NCBI GenBank assembly: GCA_947462335.1
Contig: OX381717.1
Span: 43,009,523-43,073,522 of the forward strand
Source: Harmothoe impar
Taxonomy: Eukaryota; Annelida; Polychaeta; Phyllodocida; Polynoidae
Direction: 5' to 3'
Length of the DNA: 64,000 nt
The notes below the pieces were generated by a model, which worked only from the letters and a program-made list of their open reading frames with translations, ran no database searches and was not told the origin of the DNA. The position numbers were made by a program, and so were the translations under genes. Position 1 is the first letter of the stretch. Each line of letters opens with the position of its first letter. Below, piece by piece: positions 10,774-22,100 of this stretch.

Positions 10774-11184
10774 GTTCATGCAGTGGTAGGTCTATAAAAG
10801 TAACTCACCATTCACTTCACAAGGATGCATATATTCACCATCATCAATCTCGGCAGGGACATTTTCTGAAGACGAATATATGTAAAGATCTAAATCCAAC
10901 AAAGCATTATAGGAATAAGTCACTGGTATCAATTGCATAACATCAGTGTCGTTTTCCTTAGCCTATTATGTTGTTCCCCTTCACATTCTGATATGCCTGT
11001 GCCTGATAACAACCCTAATAATATATGTAGTGACAAGTGATGGGGCCCAACCACCTCGCAAGCTCCTCGTATTGTTAGCATATTGATGGAGGCATACAGT
11101 GCTTTAATGCACCACGTCCAATTGTCCGCCCTTTTTAGATAAGAGCTGGTGAGTTACTCGCTAGTGCTATATTCCCTATATTCC

Positions 11185-14100
11185 CTATATAGGGGAGGAG
11201 GGGAGGAGGGGAGGGTGGGAGGGTGGGAGGATGGGAAGATGGGAGGATGGGAGGAGGGGAGGATGGGAAGATGGGAGGATGGGAGGATGGGAGGATGGGA
11301 GGGTGGGAGGATGGGAGGAGGGGAGGAGGGGAGGATGGGAAGATGGGAGAATGGGAGGATGGGAGGATGGGAGGATGGGAAGATGGGAGAATAGGAGGAT
11401 GGGAGGAGGGAAGGAGGGGAGGAGGGGAGGATGGGAGGAGGGGAGGAGGGGAGGAGGGGAGGAGGGGAGGAGGGGAGGATGGGAGGATGGGAGGATGGGA
11501 AGATGGGAGGATGGGAGGAGGGGGGAATGGGAGGATGGGAGGATGGGAGGATGGGAGGGTGGGAGGATGGGAGGAGGGGAGGAGGGGAGGAGGGGAGGAT
11601 GGGAAGATGGGAGATGGGTCGCCTCTAATACTTCAAGATAATCGTGTTCCACTGGTTGATCTGTAACATATATAAGGTCAGGCGGAGCTTCAAAACAGGT
11701 AATGTGTAAATGAAATGGCAAATAATTAGTTCCGTAATGAATGCAATGTACAATAACATAAGCATTTAATCATTTTGTAATCGCAGACCTAAAAAAATCA
11801 CAACTCTCTCTGATTATACCAACCCTTCTGAGTTCATACAAAGGCCAAGGAATTCCCTGCGGTTTTCTTTGTCTATCTGCTTTCTTTTAATCCCTTACAT
11901 TTCATAAGGGGTATAGACATTTTTTACTCTGTAATGCTATTTACCTGATCCAGCAACATCATCATAAGCAGGGTTTGTCGCAATCGGCAGCCCATCAGTA
12001 GTTGGAATAGGACTGGAGGGCGCCTTTTTTCGACCTACCATGTTAAAAGTTTAAAATGTAAAACAATTATACAAAATGTTGTTTTTTGCATTGATTTAAT
12101 TTTGTACCTGTTGTGTTCTTCCCACTTGCATTCAGCCCAAGCCCTGCCTTTTATAAACATGAGCTATGATGTTTCAACCCTACTCTGTCACATTTCGGGA
12201 CCCCACTGACAGCTCAAATCATGAAAAAAAGATTTTTTTAAAAATTATTCAAAAGATTAAGGTCGGCCCAAAATGGTAGGGTTATTTTATTACTAACCAA
12301 TACATACCATTCCCTGTAGCATCTTGACCCGTTCTCCTGCAGTAGATCCACATAGAGACACTCATGATAACGAGGACAACTAGACCAGCTACTGCACCAC
12401 TAATGATCCATGGCCGGTTGGTACTAATGACATTTTTTGGGGCTGGGTCTGCAAAAATGATTTAAAGAATGCTGTAGATCACTCCAGCAGAGAAAAAAAT
12501 CTCAGTCTCCATGCAATTTTTTATGTTTTTTTTTATGCATTGAGCTGTTTAGAATAATACCATCTCCGAAGACCCGATAATGCATTTACCATTAATGTAT
12601 GCCTTGATCATGTAAATAGCTAAAGAGTCTCTGTTACCCCCTTTGCTTTTTCACGGCCTCCGCTTACATGTGAGTCAATTCAAAGAGACATTTTTGGTTT
12701 CAGGGGGTCCTACACCTTTGCTAATTAGAGTCATTTGAGACCCCTACGCTTAAATGGGTAATTACGGTATAAGTGTTAGATGCTAAGCCAAATTTTGCCA
12801 AAATCCATTTTGAACAGACGGAAATAAATATACTGTTTGTTTAAATGTAGTATAATATAAATATCTAGTTCTGTCAAGAATTGCTTGATGTAGATCTATA
12901 TTTGAAGAGTTTTGATGCAAAACTACATTTCTTAATCCCAGAATTGAAGCATAATTAAAGCGCTTTTTGTAAAGACACCCTGAGGTCAATAATTGTACTT
13001 TGGTAACTGAGCGTATACTAAGTAGGTCCTAATGAGATAAAAAAATAATACATTTTGGAAAAATATCTCACTATCCCTAATCTATATTTTTGTGAGATTT
13101 TCGTCCCCATTTTTAAAATGGCCCTTATGTCGTTTTGCATCCAAACTCTGCATTTACTTACACTTCAACATTACTGTCCTAGATGTTGAGTTTGGCTGCC
13201 CTCTTGAGGGAACTACCCTGCAGATAACTTCACTCCTGTCATCCTCCTTAGTTAGTGTTCGGGTATACTGCATGGTGTATCTGTAGGTGTTGTCACCATT
13301 GGCCGAGCCTACCGATGTGTTACTCCCATTCCCCCATTGGATCTGGAAGTCCTTAGGGTCTAACTCTGGGTATATTCGGTCGATGGTACATGTTACAGTT
13401 ATTGTTTCATTTTCTCGCAAAACTGCGTGGCCCAGTCCTGTTAGCCTGATGTGTGGTTGTACTGCAGTTTAAAATAGATTTTAGATCTTTTGGGAAATAG
13501 CTATGATAAACAATAATAGCTTAGCTAACAAATAGTAGGGGTATTTTGATTTGTGCACATATGTTATGTTTACCTACACTAAAATGTGCACATTCAGTGA
13601 ATTCTACTATTATACCTACAAAAACAAAGGCAACCAACTATTTACAGTGTATGCCATATAGTCTCAAGCCAACAGAAAACATAAAGGCCATAAAAGACTA
13701 AACTTGTTCATTTTAAATGAAATATCATTACCGCATTGTATACCAAATTCTTCAATGACATGGTACCAATAATTCCCCATGATGGAACCTCTCTTAATAC
13801 TTACTATAGACTTGAAGAAGCATGCTCTCAAAAGTTGTCCGTTCAATGGTCACCACCCTACATGTGAAGTAGGAGTCATCCTCCAGCTGTACACGTCCTA
13901 TGGTAAGGCTGAAGGTGGAGGTGTCCAGACTCATGTCAGATCTGGAACCATCACTGTTAACTCTTCCTGACCTGGCTTGGATGTAGATAATGGTGCTAGG
14001 ATCAGGGAAATCTGAGGTATCATAATATCCCCTGTACCATGTTCTGGAAATAAAACCATCGCTTTGGATTTGTCCACTTGGGCATGGCAGTGTCACCGAT

Positions 14101-14969
14101 CGGTTTACCTCACATACAACGGATACTATTTTATCGTTGTCTGAAATGGGAAAGTGCACAATAATAAATCCCTCTAATTAGCACTCTGGAATGAAATGAG
14201 AAAGTGTCTCGTGGAACTGTCGAGAAAAGCAAGAGTTTTATTACACAAGATATGCACCAGAGATTCTTAAGAGAAGTAAACGTATACAAGTTCCTGGAGC
14301 GACACGCTGACTGGTGACTATAATTCTTGACTTTTAAAATACATTCCTATGAATATGACACTAGAAATATCTCTTGCACCTCTCAGGAAATATTGTCTAC
14401 ATGTTAACTGGTATCATGTAATTCTAGTGTATTTATTGTAATTTTCTCAGGCCATTTTCATGCTGGAATTGTTCATGAATCATGAAATGAAAGCGTCAAG
14501 AATTCCTCACCCGATCTTACTAGCAGAGGTGCCACACATAATATGTGAGTATTAGTGGGATATGTAATGTAGATGGTCAGGTTATGTTGATAGTTCTTTT
14601 TTTTATCCCTCAGGTTAATCCTGTGGAGGGGCTGCACTTACAGAGGCTTACTTGCGTGTCCCTCAGTAACTAATCAATCGGAATAATTGTACCCTATATT
14701 GGTCAGTATATATACTGACCAATGTTAGTACTTCCCCATGGCATAATTTCTCGTAACAATATACTTATCCTGGAAGACCTTTTATGATAGTTTAAACATA
14801 ACAATTAGGTCTCTGAATGGTGTATATTTTTCACTGCACATAGAAGAAAAGAAAGAAGTAACCTGGTAATAAATATTTTGAACATACCTTGTCTGCTAAG
14901 ATTGATGGACAATAATATGCAAAACCCTTGCAGTATTTTCACAGCATCCCAAGATGAATTAACGAACAT
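11185..14969 (-). CDS. Two-Ig-domain (V-C) type I membrane receptor with minisatellite-coded tail
   Basis: Likely a cell-surface recognition receptor. Six exons on the minus strand: 14969-14888, 14140-13805, 13461-13162, 12448-12308, 12034-11945 and 11687-11185. Every intron is phase 1, typical of Ig genes, and the total is 483 codons plus stop. Exon 1 codes a signal peptide (MFVNSSWDAVK, then GFCILLSINLS). Exon 2 is a V-type Ig domain: Cys in SVTLPCPS, Trp in SRTWYRG, and LEDDSYFTCRV. Exon 3 is a second Ig domain (TVTCTID, IQWGNGSN, EVICRVV) with N-glycosylation sites. Exon 4 codes the helix WIISGAVAGLVVLVIMSV, then basic CRRTG. Exon 5 has NPAYDDV, an NPxY motif. Exon 6 has DLIYVTD and HDYLEV, then about 140 residues of PILPSSHP repeats. 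Whether exon 6 is used through the repeat is inferred; the first five exons are firmer. Confidence 0.75.
11192..11616. repeat. 8-bp GGGAGGAT minisatellite
   Basis: About 50 units of GGGAGGAT and variants (GGGAGGAG, GGGAAGAT, GGGTGGGA) run without a break. The G-rich strand is full of GGG runs and could form G-quadruplexes. All three frames of both strands stay open inside the array because no unit variant makes a stop. On the minus strand it forms the 3' half of the receptor's last coding exon. Confidence 0.95.
14698..14723. repeat. Perfect 26-bp palindrome
   Basis: The sequence reads ATTGGTCAGTATA followed by its exact complement TATACTGACCAAT. It lies in the first intergenic 300 bp downstream of the receptor's signal-peptide exon on the genome map (in its first intron). 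Function unknown. Confidence 0.8.
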
Positions 14970-16103
14970 AATTGTAAGAGTTATTCCTCTCCGTCTAATG
15001 TATTGAATGAGAATGTGGGTCTTTCTCAACCCACATGCCAATATACACAAGTTACTGGTACTCCTCTTTTTATAAACTTGTGACTGAGCAGCCCACCATA
15101 GCTGATATCTACTCATCAATCTCCAATCAGAATCGATATACATGAAGCGGCTTGGTGAGTGTATGAGATCCCCTATCTTTGTCCACATGCTCCAAGCAGG
15201 GTTCTAGAAACCACACAGAAAAAAGTAACCTACAGATAATCAGCTCGGAGAGTGTAGCATAGATAAGGCAACCACCAGGATGTGTGACAAGATACATATT
15301 ACTCTGTGTGTATTAATACATGTATATGTCACTCAACAAACCCAAGTCATGAAATCATGCATCATTAGTGGAAAGAAAGGGAAAGTTAAAACAGCTAGGA
15401 TGTGGGTATGGCCTTACTTATTACTTATAGGCCATCATATTTCCCGGTTCTCACTTACTGAAGAACTATTGTGCAAACTCAGTCTGACATCAATAATACA
15501 TCATGTGTCATTTAATTAAAATAGGATTTTGGCCTACAAGAAGGTGCGGAAATCAATCAGGGGGTGACTTGAAACGGTTGACAGGGAAATCAATGTTTTT
15601 AAATGATGTAGCCATTCGAGCATGATTCGAATTCTTACCTAATTATTAGAAAAGTGAGAAGTGCAACATAATTTATTTCAACTTCCTTGTCAATTTCCTT
15701 GAACGATTTATATTGCATTGACCGATGATATTAGAAGCATCTTAATTCCTCGGACAATTTAAGTGTATTTGTTATGGAAGAGATAGCGACTGAGCAGATC
15801 TTTATACCTAGCTCATGCGTACAGCTCAATCTTCAACCGGATTTCTAGTATTGTGTACCCCTCAATCAAGATAAGTTGACATTGATATCAGTTTGTTTAA
15901 TTTATGATGATCTCTATATCTCCCCATGGTTGCTAGAAATATCAATATAATATGGACATTGTCCATATCTTCCCACTTGTCGCTATTCAATCCCTACGTA
16001 CCCGGATATTCAGTCTTATCAGTGTCTCAAGAGGTGTCCCCCATATAATAAGAATAGAATTACCTGATAGTCACACTTCTCTCCGACTCAAACTACGACC
16101 AAG
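14970..16103. promoter_or_regulatory. Shared upstream region of two divergent Ig genes
   Basis: The 1.1 kb between the start codons of the minus-strand receptor (14969) and the plus-strand Ig gene (16104) has no other gene. A short palindrome, ATATGGACATTGTCCATAT, lies near 15950-15968. A head-to-head arrangement allows shared control, but only the plus-strand core promoter is visible. Confidence 0.5.
16044..16079 (+). promoter_or_regulatory. Core promoter of the plus-strand Ig gene
   Basis: TATAATA at 16044-16050 is followed by TCACACT, a match to the metazoan initiator pattern, with its A at 16073, 29 bp downstream. The start codon at 16104 sits in ACCAAGATGG. The predicted 5' leader would be about 30 nt. 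Confidence 0.5.
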
Positions 16104-19100
16104 ATGGATCTCAAAGTTGTGGTAGCATGTCTGGCTCTTCTTGCACTTGTTTCAGGTAAGGAGAGATTTAGTTTAATTCATATCAGTCTTTTCACATTTT
16201 GTAGTTGTTCAATACTCCCATGTTTTAACCGCTTTGTTTTTGAATTTATAACGTATTTTATTACACTGGGTGATTTTACAAAATACAATACTTTCAAATA
16301 GGCGCCAGGTCCCAAACATCATTAATCAATATGGATGAACATATCGGTGGGTCAACAATGCAGATTATAAATGTTATACATTTGCCCAACTACATAGAGG
16401 TGTCTGCAAAGTTATGCAAAGCGGTGCAATGTATAGTTAAACTTGTGCTGCATGTAACAAGTTGAGACACACTGAAAGGTTTAGTGAATATTACCTATGT
16501 GCATCATCTCATAATTTATGTGACAGATATTTTCTTCAAATATGTGGTCTGTCCGATCGGATGTGCATGTTTCTCAAAAGAGGGCAATACTTTTTTTGAC
16601 TGCATCAGCCATTTTGGAAAAAGGAATATGTTTAAGTTGCCCACACTTGTTCAGGTTCATAGAATCACGTGATAGTTAAAAGTTGTTGCATTTAATTGCA
16701 GGTCGAGTATTGGAAACTGAACCTATTGTCAGGATTGGTCAAACTGAGAAAGGCGTTCTGCATAATGAACATCAGCACACTGGTAAGTCTGACTCTACCC
16801 TCTAGAGGAGGCCCGAATTGCTACTCACTCTGGTTCTAGACTCATGCATCACTTAGTCAAGTTCAGGAGCAAAATGGATATGGAGTGGGCAGATTCCAAT
16901 GCAGTGGTGACATCCATGGAGGTTGGGAAACTAGTTTCTGCTAATTAGAGACAATCTAAAGCATTTTCAAAGCTCCCTCAATGCTCCATGTGCCAGTCTA
17001 TAAAGCACATATTATTCTATTTATTTCTGCCTTTAGTTTCAGTGGAACTACCCTTAGAGAGTTCTTGTAGATGTCTAATTTTAGGCTTCATGGAAAACCC
17101 ATTGTCATGTCAACTAGCATGGATCTTTTATGGCTCTAATATGCAGCAGGCACAAAGGGTTGAGTTCTTTTGATATGGATGTATCATTGGTTAGGTGCCA
17201 CATGTTGTAGTATTAGAGGATTGAAGCATTTTCTCAATCATGGCGAGTTGGAGAGGCAGATTGTCGTTTTATGCCTCTACTACTCGCTAGATGGCGTGGC
17301 ACTTGGATCCCCCCTCCTCCCTATTCACCTAAGAAGGCTTCACCGTATGTTTAAGTAACACCTCATGTAATTTGAGATATGAATATTAGTTCAAATGTAA
17401 TAAGTAGGTAGGTATTAATTTGGTCTTGGTGGATCAAATGATATAATCTCCTCTAGGAGTATGTAAAGATAAAGTGTGTTTTGGTAAATAAATTAGACCA
17501 TAATGGTATCAGTCTTGTTTTGTAGTTTGTAGTTTAAAAATGATTGTATATAAATCAATTCATCTCAGGTCAACAACCAATGGCCACTCTACCTCCCGAC
17601 CAATCCCTTGTTGACACATGGCCAACAGATATGGTTGTCAGGGTAGGGCAGGAAGGACGGATCAACTTCACCCTCAAAGCGGGAAAAGCATTCGACAGAG
17701 TTAGCACGCGGGCAGTGGTAGGTCTACGGTCACCCTATTACCCAGCAAGAGGTTCAGCCAAAAGAAATACATATAGCGTAATGGCTAGCTATAGTTTACC
17801 ATGAAGGCCAGGTAAGATCCGGAAGTGGGACAGGGGTAGTTCTGGTCTGAGGAGAAGTTGTCTCATGGAGAAAATCAACTAATTTGCCTACCTTATTTAG
17901 TATGAATTCTGCATGCACTGATTCAATATTGTCTACTTCTTCAGTTTATAGGCAAAAGTCAGCTGGAGACAATATATCAAGCTACATCAACCAAGGAGAT
18001 TATCCTTCCTGAATTTAAACAAGACTTTGAGATTATACCTGGCTCCAAACATGACTTGAAGATAAAGAGTATGGTTTGGACCCTTGCCGGCACGTACATG
18101 GTCACTGCTACTGATCCAGACCTGATTAATGAGGACCACCAGTTTACTGTTGGTGCTATTAGTAAGTGTTTTGCATGAAATAATTTAATATTAACATTTA
18201 ATTGCTTATTTTATACATATCTCATAATATGACAATATAGAATACATTATATTACAATGTATTCTCTTACTGCATAGATCTATACAGCATAGCATAAGTT
18301 TGCAGTGTTATGGAAATGAGATCTAAATTGGAAGTAGAACTAATTTGCATAATATTTTGTCCATTCAATATGGTGGTTGGTTAGGAGGAAACAGATTTAA
18401 TCATATCAATATTCTTGAATAACATAAAAGAATTAGATCCATGATGGACACACTTAACTTCTCTAGATGAAGCAAAATGTTCTGTTAGTAAGACCGAAGA
18501 CGTGGTAGTGGGTGAGGTTGTGAACATGGACTGTTCGGCCGAGCACACGGAGTATAAGGCACCAATTATGAAATGGAAAGATGCAAAGGGAGAGGAAATA
18601 CCTGGAAGTGTTGTACCCGCTGATGATTATGATGGGTAGGTTGTATATGTCTGTTTCCATATTGAATCTATACTTAATTATAAATGATAAGTAAATTCGA
18701 TGAGTACTTTTAAATGTTGCTGCATACTTTAATTAATACCATGTAAACAAAAAAAACGTTGAAACATTTACATTTTCCTTACATTGGCAAAACATGTATA
18801 ACGTTTAAAATTTTATTTTTTATGTAAAATAATGAATTTCTGTTAGCTGGGTATGCCTTATGCATGTGTGTCTATGTGTGTCAGCCCAAAAGGAAGACCA
18901 ACACCAAAATGGCATAATGCATTTGAGCATTCTTTTGGCCTTAGATTGCTAGTAAATTATCATAATTGTAATACTATACTACTAGTAGATTTAGGGGAGT
19001 ACTAGACATTACCTCTCTCTCATTTCCTTGCAATGGCTTATCAAAGGAAAATACCTTTGCCCAAGTCAACTGTCCCCAAGAAGGCGTTGTACAGAGCTAG

Positions 19101-22100
19101 TGTCACAGCAACCCCTGAGCATGACGGTAGCCTCTTCAAGTGTAGCTTGTCCTTCGAGGACCCAATCACCTACACAGATGAATGCACAACCTCCTTCAAA
19201 CTCAGAGTTACAGGTAGGGCTATTCAGCTGACATTGTCACTTAATGGAGTCATTTGGTTGCATTCAATGTCACCCTTTTCTATAGTTGTCTTTGCTTACT
19301 AGATATTACTAAGGGGGTTAGGGCGAAAACCTCATAGTTGCTTGGACCCTAGATAATATACATTATTCCCATGCCTTACTGCCACCAAATGGTTATGTTA
19401 TATGGAATGTTTGAGGTAGAGCACCGTCCCCAACGAGAAACAAACATTGTCTTTCTCTACAAATCCACAATGTATTTAAAGGAGAGGGGAGGCCATATAA
19501 CAGCCTCATGAATGGTTGGGTAAAGAAATCTGGTAATGATTTCAAATTATCCTGGATATCAATGATTTTAATAAATATCTATAAACATGACAATGACATC
19601 AATGGAAATATCTGGCTCAAAAATCTGCACAAACATAACTGCCAGTGTAATCTATTTCTGAAAGTTAGATAAATACATGAGCTATAGTTGCAACAGCTTC
19701 ACCTCTGTAAGGTCTAGGACAGAACCAAAGAAACATGTTCAAGAGAAATGATGATTTTGCTAATATTTGGGCAAAATTAACTAAGAGAAGATAGCTATTT
19801 GAGGAAGTTCATCTTTATTGTGAATCCCAAATGTGTTTTCTGCAGGTGATACAATTCTTCCCATCCCACCTATCGCTGGTGTAGTAGGGCTGCCACTAAA
19901 CATCTCATGTGAGGCAACTTTAACATCGGGAATGGTAGGTGCTCAATACTTAATGCAATATACTTTATGCTTCCAAAATGTTATTATTAAATGGTTTTCG
20001 GTAAACACGGGATCCCATAGGCTTAAAGCAGCATTCCTGTATCAGTCCACTTCCTGTGAAAATGGCTCGTATCAAGGTCCCTGTATCAGATGACTTCCTG
20101 CCTTATCACTGGCGCATGCCTAAATATTGTATACATAGCTATTGTTGATGTTATTATTGACCGTCAACCAACCCCCCTGCCAACCCTCATTTTGTCCAGG
20201 ACCGGACTACCTTTGCTGCTACCTCAGTGTACGAGGACAGGGGAGGGAGGTTCCCACCCTGTGTTCCCACATGCAGCAGGGGTGAGCAGGTATAAGTGCC
20301 AATCTACTTCTGTTATGTAATGGCTTGTGGCGGGGTAGTAGAGAGTATGCCTATACTCTCGTTCCAATATCCTTCCGAAGGAAGGCTCTGGTAACTGCCA
20401 AATGTTGGGATTTTGCTGGGTCTGGGCAACCCCTGCTGGTAGCTTGGAACCAGCGAACAGGAACAGGAAATGGAACCAGAAAGGCTGATGGTAAAACTAC
20501 CTAAAACTACCATCATACATTCTGGTTCCATTTCCTGTTCCTGTTCGCTGGTTCCAGCCTACCAGCAGGGGTTGCCCAGACCCAGCAAAATCCAAAGTTC
20601 AAGGTCATTTGGCTGTTACCAGGATTTGGGAACGAGAGTAGTATGCCTTCTGCATAGCAGTTAACCATGACTGCCTCGTCTGCACGTATACAGTGACAGA
20701 CAGGGTTGGTGGGTCTTTGGCTATCAAAGTAGAGCCCAGTTGTGTGACTAAATCCTCGAAAAACAGGGTTATATTTTGGTTATTCTGAGCAGATTATGGT
20801 TTAATTCTCATACTTTTTCAATAATTAAGACATTTGAATCGAACAGCAAGCCCAAATTGTATAACTAAAGGGAATATAGGTGTCTAGGAGGGGGGTCTCT
20901 TATTTTCTTCTGCGTAGTCAGAAGACCATAAGTACTATGGCCATCATCTGCTTCAAGCCAGTCAGTAAACAGATAGAAAATGTCTAATTTCCCACAAGGA
21001 GTCATTTAATAATTAGTATAGGATTGGTAAAACCGCCTTTGGGGGGTCGGTATCAGGTATAAATTTTTAAGTATCAGGCATCGGCCTAGGTATAAGGGCC
21101 TGCAGCCTGACACTTAAAAGTTGATACCAGATACCGACCCCCCAAAGTCTGTTTAGTCAATCCTGTCTACTTTTTTCCCTGGTAATATGCCCTTTTATGT
21201 ACACTTTGGGGAGGGCATCATTATGATGATCTCTACTTTAGCTTTATGCGGTTTTGTATAATTTCTCTCAGGAGGGCATTAGAATGAAAAAGATGCTGGA
21301 AACAGGAGCTAGAACAACTATAGTTACACTGATGCCTCCTACATTTGACCAACCACCTTCAGACACAGCCAAATACCAACTCACAAAGACAAGTCTTCAT
21401 GGTTTCTACATCACCATCAAAGATGTTGTGTTTGAAGATGCTGCTCGCTACCAGTGCTCATTTATCGTTCAGGATAGCATAAATAAATTAACCACAGTTG
21501 TCATAGTCAGTAAGTCAGAATTTCAGGATTTGAGACAGAACCAGAATTTTATACACCCATGTATTATGTCTGCATGAAATTAATTAGATACTCAAAATCA
21601 GCATGATTTAAGTATGCATTTTAATGTTTACAACACAGCAGTCATAACACCTCCCAATATCATTTATCTAGTGTTTAAAGTGTTTGCCTATTTCTCGAAG
21701 GTGCTGTTATAAATGCAACTGTGTCATGTAGGGTTTCTGATCACATTTACTCACAGGGAAGCCTAACATCCATGTAATGGACACAATACCAGCTGGCAAA
21801 ATCACTGAGATAACATGTGATGCAGACTACCAGGTGCCGTTTGACCTTGATGAAACTACAGAATATAACAAGTTCCCACAGATAGCTGCCAGTATTGGTG
21901 GTGAGCTGCTGAGTGGAGGAACCAAGGTTAGAACAAAGACAAATATCAAGATGGTAAGTTAATTTTGTTTCACATTTTGGAATTATCAAAGTGATTTTTT
22001 TTTTCATAGATAATTTCAAGTAAATTTATGATATCAGTCACAGACCAGGGAGTCTCAAATAAATATGAATTGAAATTTCTAACCCTAGCACGATAATCTA

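Noticed and set aside
11149..11666. Plus-strand frames of repeats such as GGWEDGRM
   Set aside because: They are open only because the GGGAGGAT repeat has no stops; no splice or start context supports them, unlike the minus-strand exon.
16702..16781. A possible 80-nt exon with good splice sites in the first intron of the six-domain Ig gene
   Set aside because: Including it breaks the reading frame of the next exon, whereas joining the signal peptide directly to the exon at 17569 keeps the phase; it could be a rare alternative exon.
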